Positions 57,475 to 64,000 of a DNA stretch of 64,000 bases are shown one piece after another. Under the pieces are notes generated by a model. That model worked only from the letters and a program-made list of their open reading frames with translations, had not been told where the DNA came from and did not search any database. Source of the DNA: Callaeas wilsoni (lineage: Eukaryota > Chordata > Aves > Passeriformes > Callaeidae); contig VWPU01009592.1 in assembly GCA_013398955.1 (NCBI GenBank), forward strand, positions 1-64,000, written 5' to 3'. The position numbers and the translations under genes were made by a program. How positions within the stretch are numbered: the stretch's first letter is position 1; every line of letters begins with the position of its first letter.

Positions 57475-60400
57475 CTGGGAGGTTGGTAGGATGCCAGAGC
57501 AATGCATCAGCAGCACACAGGATGTTGCAAAGGTGTCATGACAGATCGAGTGGGAGAATGAGAAAAGCGTGCTATTAGCAACATCATGCAGCTTCCAGGG
57601 GAGGCAGAGCACAGTCAGGGGAAACACAGCTTTACATGCCTGTGGTGTGCCACCTGTCTGAGCACGGGCCACAAAGCCTGTGCGCTGACCTAGTTCTTTT
57701 CAAATGCAGAACCTAGAGATTAATCTAGATGACAGTTTACTTTATACTTGCAAATACTTTAGATTTGGCTTTGTGGCATGATGGTTTCATTATAATAAAG
57801 AGCATTCATTTCTGTCACGTAAGGCTCTTTGGAGAAGTTCTCTGCTGCATCACACGAGCAAACCGCTATGAAAAACCAGAATGATACCACCTGAAGAAAA
57901 GCTGGAATGACTCTGAAGCTTTGTTAGGACCTACTCCCTCCCCTCAAACTGTAAATCAGTAAGCCTGATGTTGTCCCCTGGAAGGTACACACAGCAAGGT
58001 GAAGTGTGGCCAGCCGCAAGCTCCTGTGTAAAACAAGATCTTCTGAATGCCAACAGCATCTGCAGGGAGACAGCCCCAGTGTGAGCACTGATGTCGCTGT
58101 AAGTGCACACAGCTCTACAGAGCACTGGTTGCTGTAGCAATGAGAGGTGCGAGGCAGTAAATAAGCTGCTTCCAAGCACTGGCTCAGAATATAACTGCAG
58201 CATCCACCAGCAAAAAGCAAAAAAAAAAAGACAAAGACACCACAGAAGGACATATTGAGGTAAATGGGGTTTCTGCTACCAAATAGCACGAGTTTTGTCC
58301 TTTCAATATTTACTAGCTGCAGTACTGTAGCGATTTTTAAAACCACATCATCCACCTTCAGGTTTTGTGCGTGTACTCTGTGATGTAGATGTAGACCTTG
58401 AGGAATATTGCACCTATAACTAAAGGAAGTTGTTTTGTGTTCCTGGCTTACACATCCGTGAGTAGTGCTCATAATGACTAACACGCTGGGTCAGAACAAT
58501 AGGCCATTTATCCAGAAACACAGAGTTTTACGGGATAATTCATTTCCAGCAGTTAGCAATAAAAGTCACGGGTTCACTACAAACATGAGTTTCAAACGCT
58601 TTAAGTGCATATCAAATACCATCTGATTCAGACCACAGCCTTTTTTAATAATAGTTACATGCACTCAGTATTTTTTAAATCCATTTATAGAAGCAAATGG
58701 TTATCTTATTTTTATTAGAAATATATGACATTGAAGAATAATCAGTGCTGTTGATCATTAGCTTATACCAATGGCCTGTTCAGCATCCCAGGTGGATTGT
58801 ACAAAACTGGAAGCAAAGATAGGTGTTACACAACCATCATCCTTCAGAAAGCCTTCAGAAAAAATGCAAACGAAAACCGAACAGTTATTCTTTGGTTGAG
58901 GAACGAGCCTCAGTAGCAGACCCCATTTGCCATCATTATCCTGCATTCATTTCCACGTTTGACACTTCCAGAACCGCTTTGCTGAGCCATGCAGTGCTCG
59001 TGACAGTCACCATCCAAGTTGTAGGTTCTGCTATTCAGCTAACACCACGTCCTGGATAGATACGGAATGAAGGGAAGTCTGAACTGCATTTGGCTGGTTA
59101 TCCCTATGGTGATTATGTCCATCCTCACTGCTATTACCACCACTACGAGTAGCACAGTGCTATTCGTGTACTACCTGCACATGAACTTTAATAAGTACAT
59201 CAGGGGGATGGGCTTGGTCTGCAGACAGGGTAGGCACACTCATGGCTGAGGTCTGCGGGTAGTTACAGCTTTAAACTCCCTGCTACACTCAATTTCAAAA
59301 GTAGTGTTCAGATAGCACTGCCCCATCTGTGCGCTGGACCAGCTCAATGAAGAGCAAACCAGGAGTTAAAAGGTCTGTGCTGCTCAGACTTAGGAATAAA
59401 GGTACTGATTGAAATGACAGTCCACTTATGGACTGAACACAGAATTTACAGTTTATTATTGTCATAAGTATACAGCAATTCTACTAAATACAAAAAGCCT
59501 ACCTAAATCAGACACAAGACCAACATCTAAATGCAGATTCTTCTCAAATGTGGTTGATAAATTTGAAGTCTGAAGGGTTGTGGGGCCAATAGCACACAGT
59601 CCCAGAGACAGAACTGTGGAACCCAGGAATGTTGCAAAGCTCCTGAACCTAAGAGTGCATCTTGCCTGTGTGCACAGGCACGTACCACCCGCTCTAAGCC
59701 TTGAGTAGGGCCCTGGTGGTATCAGAAAGTAAGAGCAGCATCCCCATGCCAAGTTTCTAATCTGCTTGACTGAGAGACTCGCAGAGCACAGCCACCTCCC
59801 AGCCCAGACAGACCTAACGAGCTCTAATTGAGCATCTCTCTTGTTTACATGTAAGTGCATATTTGCATATATTCTTTCAGAAGCTGAGAAAAAACCCTGG
59901 AGTCACTGAAAACTATAAATCAACCTTGAAAATGTTTCTCAACAGCAGCATTGTTCCTTTGGTTCTCCAACTCAACTTTCTGCATACAGCAGGCCTCCAA
60001 AGTGGATGAACAGAGACAGGTGCCGTACGAGGAGATAGAGACAACAGGTGTTCATGCTATGTAATACCTACCTGGGCATGATGCTAATGAAAGCATATGG
60101 AAAAGAAAAATGAAGGGGAGAGAGAAATAAAATAAATAGGGAAGATGGTTACAAATGAAAAATACATGTTTTTAAATCAAATTTTTTCATGCATAAGATT
60201 ATATGAGTCTAAACTACTAATACTACTTTGCTTTACTGAATTTCCTGAAAAACCAAAGTCATTATAACGCAATGAAAATCACACTAAAAGGAAATGCCAA
60301 ACAAGTGAAGCAGTCTCTGTGAAAATCCTTAAAATCACTAACCTGAAGGCGACAGAAAATGAGACCATGGAGTTAGAAAGATGTCCTTCTTTCATTGTTT

Positions 60401-61753
60401 CTCCCTTTAGAACTTTGCTTCATTTCAATATAAGTTTGCTTGATATATGATTTGAAATAATTTTCATACAACACAAAAATCATATCAATGGCGTGTCAGC
60501 GAGAATCTACTGAAATCCACTGACATTATTTAAAAGCTAAAATATTCTAAATGGGAACTTAACTTAAACTGGCTTAACGCTTGCCTGCCACAATAATTTC
60601 TATCCAATATCCTCAAATCTAAAAAACTCCCAAACGTTGTTACCATTGAAAGAATAAAAGGTTTTGATTTTAGGCATTCTGATGCAGTTCATAAACTTCC
60701 TCTGAGAGTTAAAACACCACACAGTCAACTTTGTTTTCAGTGGACTCACTGGAACCGTCTAAAAACCAACAGAGACTCCAGGCTTGCAGGACCTGAATGA
60801 TGGGATTTACACATGCTGTGAGGCAAATCAAACTGTTTCCTGACATCTTTTGTTCCAGAAGCAATTCACAGCCTACTCAAGCAAACAGAACGGATCCTAC
60901 TGATTCCACTGAGCTTTGGAAATGCTGCCAGAATAACGACCGAGACTGGAAAACGAGGTAGCTTCAAAATTCTGTTGCCAAGATTTCAATTTTTTTTCTT
61001 TTATTCCCTTCAGTGTACCCCAGTTCTAAAGGCAGTGAGTCTGCAGACAGTGGAGATTACACCCAGGAATGCCTGGGTGGCTATTCTGAACTAGAACTGT
61101 GGGGGTTAATCTGCCGGGTTGAGCCTACACTTATGCTCACTAATGAAGGCTCTCCTTTTGGGAAGGGAACTCCATCGTTTTTATAGACTATAACGACACT
61201 CTCCAAAAACAAAAAAAAAATTAAACTTAAATCAAAGCTGCAGGCATTATTATTCCGCAAAGACATCTAGGCTTAAGTTCAAGTTGTTAGATATAAACAG
61301 AGCAGTACGTTGTCCGGACTGAACACACTAATGTTCCTATTTTATTATTATTATAGTTGTGTCAGTAGGACAATCATTCCCTTTCCTGCTAATTCGACCA
61401 CAAGGAATCAGAAAGAGTGGATGTGCTTGCAGACAATACACTCACTGCCAGTCCAGTGCAGAATGATCAAGCCCATTGCTTCTCTCCTGATATCTCAAAA
61501 CAGAAAACCACTCCAAAAAGTCAGCTCACCTGATGCTCAAAGCCCTGCCCACCCATCCCCTGACTCGTGGCAGCAGGAGATGAGGATGACCACGCCTTCC
61601 TCCTGCAGAGTGGTGACTGCCACGCTGACGCACCGAGTAAACAAATGCTGACCAGTGCACCCCAAGCAGACAGACCCCGCAAAGGGATCTCACACACTTA
61701 CAGCAAAACGAATGCAGAAGCATCACAAAAGAGTTACATATCCAGGCAAATAC
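57475..61753 (-). other. ANK2: ANK2 intron (4.3 kb)
   Basis: It holds the 12-bp microexon candidate at 60072-60083. Otherwise I see only A/T runs (58213-58230, about 60990). No recognised repeat or RNA gene. Confidence 0.8.
60072..60083 (-). CDS. ANK2: Candidate ANK2 microexon (12 bp)
   Basis: The 12 bases CATCATGCCCAG are bounded by a strong acceptor (a long CT-rich tract ending TTTCATTAG) and a good donor (GTAGGTATT). Inserted between exons 61754-61898 and 57372-57474, they keep the frame and turn DSLRS into DSIMPSLRS. A TGC lies about 12 bases before the acceptor, a placement typical of SRRM4-dependent neural microexons. It is not proven to be used. Confidence 0.55.
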
Positions 61754-61898
61754 CTGTCCGAGCGTCCTCCTTCCAAGCTGTACCTCAGGTAGTTCATTCC
61801 ATCTAAGAACTGGCTGCTTGGCAAAGAGTCATCTCCCAGTTCCCGGAGGTCTTCCGGCCTAAGGTACTCCCCTCCGTCTCCCGTCATTGTATCATCAC
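61754..61898 (-). CDS. ANK2: ANK2 exon, linker between ankyrin repeats and ZU5 (145 bp)
   Basis: The exon encodes (G)[17 protein letters not shown] through [13 protein letters not shown]. This is the conserved ankyrin-B linker between the last ankyrin repeat and the spectrin-binding module. The acceptor TTTGCAG lies to its right and the donor GTATTTGC to its left. It starts by completing a codon whose first base is in the previous exon and ends with two bases of a Ser codon. It is the most 5' ANK2 exon I can place with confidence. The preceding exon (the threonine-rich TEEVTTTT stretch in mammals) is not in the window. Confidence 0.95.
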
Positions 61899-64000
61899 CT
61901 GCAAATCAATCACCCAAGGGACAGAGATAAACACACACGCGAGTTTGATTCCATTGGCACGTCAGGGTCTAACAGCTCCATGGGCACAATGAACAGGGAG
62001 GCATTTTCCACTCAGGAAACACTGCAAACCACCGGCAATTAATGTATTTAATCAAACTGGCACATCAAGCAAGATCTTTTGAAAAATAAAATTAAAATCA
62101 AGTTGATTAATCAATTAGATTTCATACAGTTTTTGCTGTTGCACACACTGGCAAGAGGCATATTTCTTTGCTATGCTCTAAAGCATGGTCTTTCTGTTCT
62201 TTAGTCCATTTCAGCTTTCTGAACACAGCTATGCTGTATCCCAGCCTGACAGTTTATGGTTAAATATCACCACTTATTTGACTGCAATCTACGTGTTTTC
62301 AGATGAAAACATGTTTTCTGTGGCCTTATGCCTTACCGTTGCAAAGGCTAATTTAAACTCTCTACTCCCCAAACTCCACATCATAGGAGGCTCTGTCACC
62401 CATATTCCAACATCTTTCTGTGATCAGCAACAAAATTCATATTTCTAGAACATGGCAACATCCAGAAACTGGAAATAAGCTCACTTGCATAGATGGGAAT
62501 GATCATAATACATAAGGAATCCCAGCCTAAATGATCATTTGTTATCTGACACAGTAACCTTCATGCGTCCACTCTGAATAACAAAATTTAATCCTTTTTT
62601 TTGGGTCCAGAATTCTTCTCCCCAGGAAATTCTGTCTATATGAAGTCACAGTTTGCTTTTCCCCAGCAGACTAACAAAACAGATTCCATTGCCAAGCAAC
62701 GTGTAGATGTTTCTTTTCATTCCCACTTGCAAGACACTTCCTCTCCACAGTTTCTGCCTGGATATTTCAGTCATTTTCCCGCTGGTAAATCACTGCTGTG
62801 TGAGCCTGCCAGAGGCTTGGTGTGACCCACAGAGCCACACGACATGACCCCAGGCCACCAAGAGCTTCAACCCTTCTCATTTCCTAGGCTGTGTGGGCAA
62901 ACTGAAGCTCATCTTGGTATTTGTTTCCACAAAACAAAGCAAGCTATTTTTTCTAGCTTGACGTTTCAGCTAAGAAATAAATAATTTATTATTTGTCATC
63001 TATAATGAAGTCAACTTTGGGGGGGGGATTAAGATTTTTATGCATATCTAAATATTATATGTAAAAATGTGTCTCGACTCTTTTCAGTATAACAACAAAA
63101 ACCCTTGAAAATTCCATCTGCCCACATCAAGAGGGAGAAACAGGGCACAGTTTCTCAGAAAACAATAAAATGCATTTAATCATTCCATGTTTCCTGTCAT
63201 TTGACAGATGATGTCTCCTGTTTCCTGGGAATGTCACATTAAAAAGCACAGGGCTTAGTGAAAACTTGGAAGATATTAAGGCAATGCTGTTAATCAAACA
63301 GTAAAAGGAATTTCAAGTTATATTTCAAATAAACTAGATAATTATAATCATGCCAGACATTCCATTTATAACAGAAACAAAGGCGAAATCTTTACCGCTT
63401 TCATCACACCCACAACCTTAAAAAAACAGAAAAACAAATCCGAAGTCTACTCTGATTTCAGCTTTGGCCTCTCATCTGAGAGTTGTCAAGAGCGGGGCTG
63501 AGTTGCAGTGTTTGATGTGATGGGACATCTGCAAACAGTACCCAGACAGTGCACGGATATCTTGCAATAGCAGGCGAGGCCTGAGGAACTGCCCGACCCC
63601 CCTGTGCCCTCCCATCTTCCCTCCTGAGATGAACGCCCAAAGCACACAGTGCATCCCAGCATATGAAGAGAAAAAATAGGTATTGAAGTCTAAATGACTG
63701 CATGTTCAGCTGACCAAGGGCTTCCTGACACAGCACATCTTACCAGATGGTCGCTTTGTGGCGATACAGGAACTGCCCTTTTTCATCATGCCAGAAAGAA
63801 TCCTTCTGCCATCTCATTCCCCATCAAACTACTGCCAGGAACATTTCCACCACTTACTAACCACTTTGTGACAAATATAACCCTTGACACCGATGCTCTG
63901 TGGTTTGCAGTGGCCATCTATGAATTTGCAAAATTGCAAAATACAACTGCTGTAGGAGAATTGCTCTGGAATTGTTCCTCACAAAACATAGAGAAAACAT
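61899..64000 (-). other. ANK2: ANK2 intron, partial (upstream of first exon in window)
   Basis: Apart from the 21-bp microexon candidate I see no coding sequence. A G-run lies at about 63019-63026. No transposable element was recognised. The exon that precedes 61754-61898 in other ankyrin-B genes is not here, so it must lie beyond 64000. Confidence 0.8.
63396..63416 (-). CDS. ANK2: Candidate ANK2 microexon (21 bp)
   Basis: The 21 bases have an acceptor preceded by a very T-rich tract (TTTTTCTGTTTTTTTAAG) and a donor GTAAAGATT. In the phase required upstream of exon 61754-61898 they encode GCGCDES without a stop and restore the Gly codon before DDTMTG. Length and phase fit a cassette, but no family precedent comes to mind. 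Confidence 0.4.

Larger units (their letters stand above)
6440..64000 (-). other. ANK2: ANK2 (ankyrin-B) gene, 3' half, extent of transcription unit in window
   Basis: Ankyrin-B is a membrane-skeleton adaptor. Its N-terminal ankyrin repeats bind membrane proteins, its ZU5 domain binds beta-spectrin, and a death domain and C-terminal regulatory tail follow. The window starts inside an intron 3' of the ankyrin-repeat exons and holds the ZU5-N, ZU5-C, UPA, giant, death-domain and C-terminal exons plus the 3' UTR. I placed 25 coding exons with GT-AG borders. Their summed length (9,224 nt) is open from the first partial codon to the TGA at 8486-8488. The sequence [11 protein letters not shown] in the death domain, together with the giant exon, favours ANK2 over ANK1 and ANK3. 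The left limit rests on a polyadenylation signal only. The promoter and ankyrin-repeat exons are outside the window. Confidence 0.96.

Noticed and set aside
58130..58484. Minus-strand 186-residue open frame in an ANK2 intron
   Set aside because: Composition is Cys/Leu-rich and random-looking, with no splice-phase fit to the neighbouring exons and no family resemblance.
1..64000. tRNA, rRNA, snoRNA genes or CRISPR arrays
   Set aside because: I saw no cloverleaf, conserved box motifs or regularly spaced direct repeats with unique spacers. Short ncRNAs cannot be excluded without a covariance-model search.

Overview
The window is vertebrate nuclear DNA and is almost entirely the 3' half of one gene on the minus strand, ANK2 (ankyrin-B). 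The paralogue call rests on the death-domain sequence [11 protein letters not shown] in exon 21011-21157, on ZU5 and UPA exons that match ankyrin-B as I remember it, and on the ankyrin-B type giant exon. Compact introns and an LTR of a type I associate with bird genomes suggest a bird, or at least a sauropsid. This is inference, and I cannot name the species.

Layout, in transcription order from right to left: 61899-64000 is an intron that enters from outside the window. The spectrin-binding ZU5-N, ZU5-C and UPA exons lie at 61898-35596. Two tiny acidic exons (34778-34807, 32782-32803) lead to the 5,742-bp giant exon (24523-30264), which defines the large neuronal isoform. The death domain is in three exons (23080-23154, 21539-21670, 21011-21157). 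The C-terminal regulatory domain is in nine exons (20193-8486). The 3' UTR runs to about 6440. I placed 25 coding exons by splice sites and phase. Together they give 9,224 nt with no internal stop, about 3,073 residues plus the stop, and the phases agree at every junction. The upstream ankyrin-repeat exons are outside the window.

Several optional exons can be proposed. A 99-bp cassette (44608-44706) re-encodes the tail of the ZU5-N exon. In-frame microexon candidates are a 12-mer (60072-60083), a 21-mer (63396-63416) and a weaker 36-mer (52254-52289). The giant exon enters and leaves in the same phase, so skipping it joins 32782-32803 to 23080-23154 in frame, which gives the short ankyrin-B form.

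The terminal introns are unusual. The last intron (8670-12246) holds a foldback-like structure, with four copies of an unit of about 180 bp in order + + - -, embedded in CATTC-type simple arrays, and a probable solo ERV LTR that interrupts the array. The intron 13432-14704 has a polypurine/polypyrimidine tract of about 700 bp with an exact internal duplication of about 150 bp at a 210-bp offset. The left 6.4 kb is gene-poor. I found no confident gene there, only a weak candidate spliced transcript on the plus strand.
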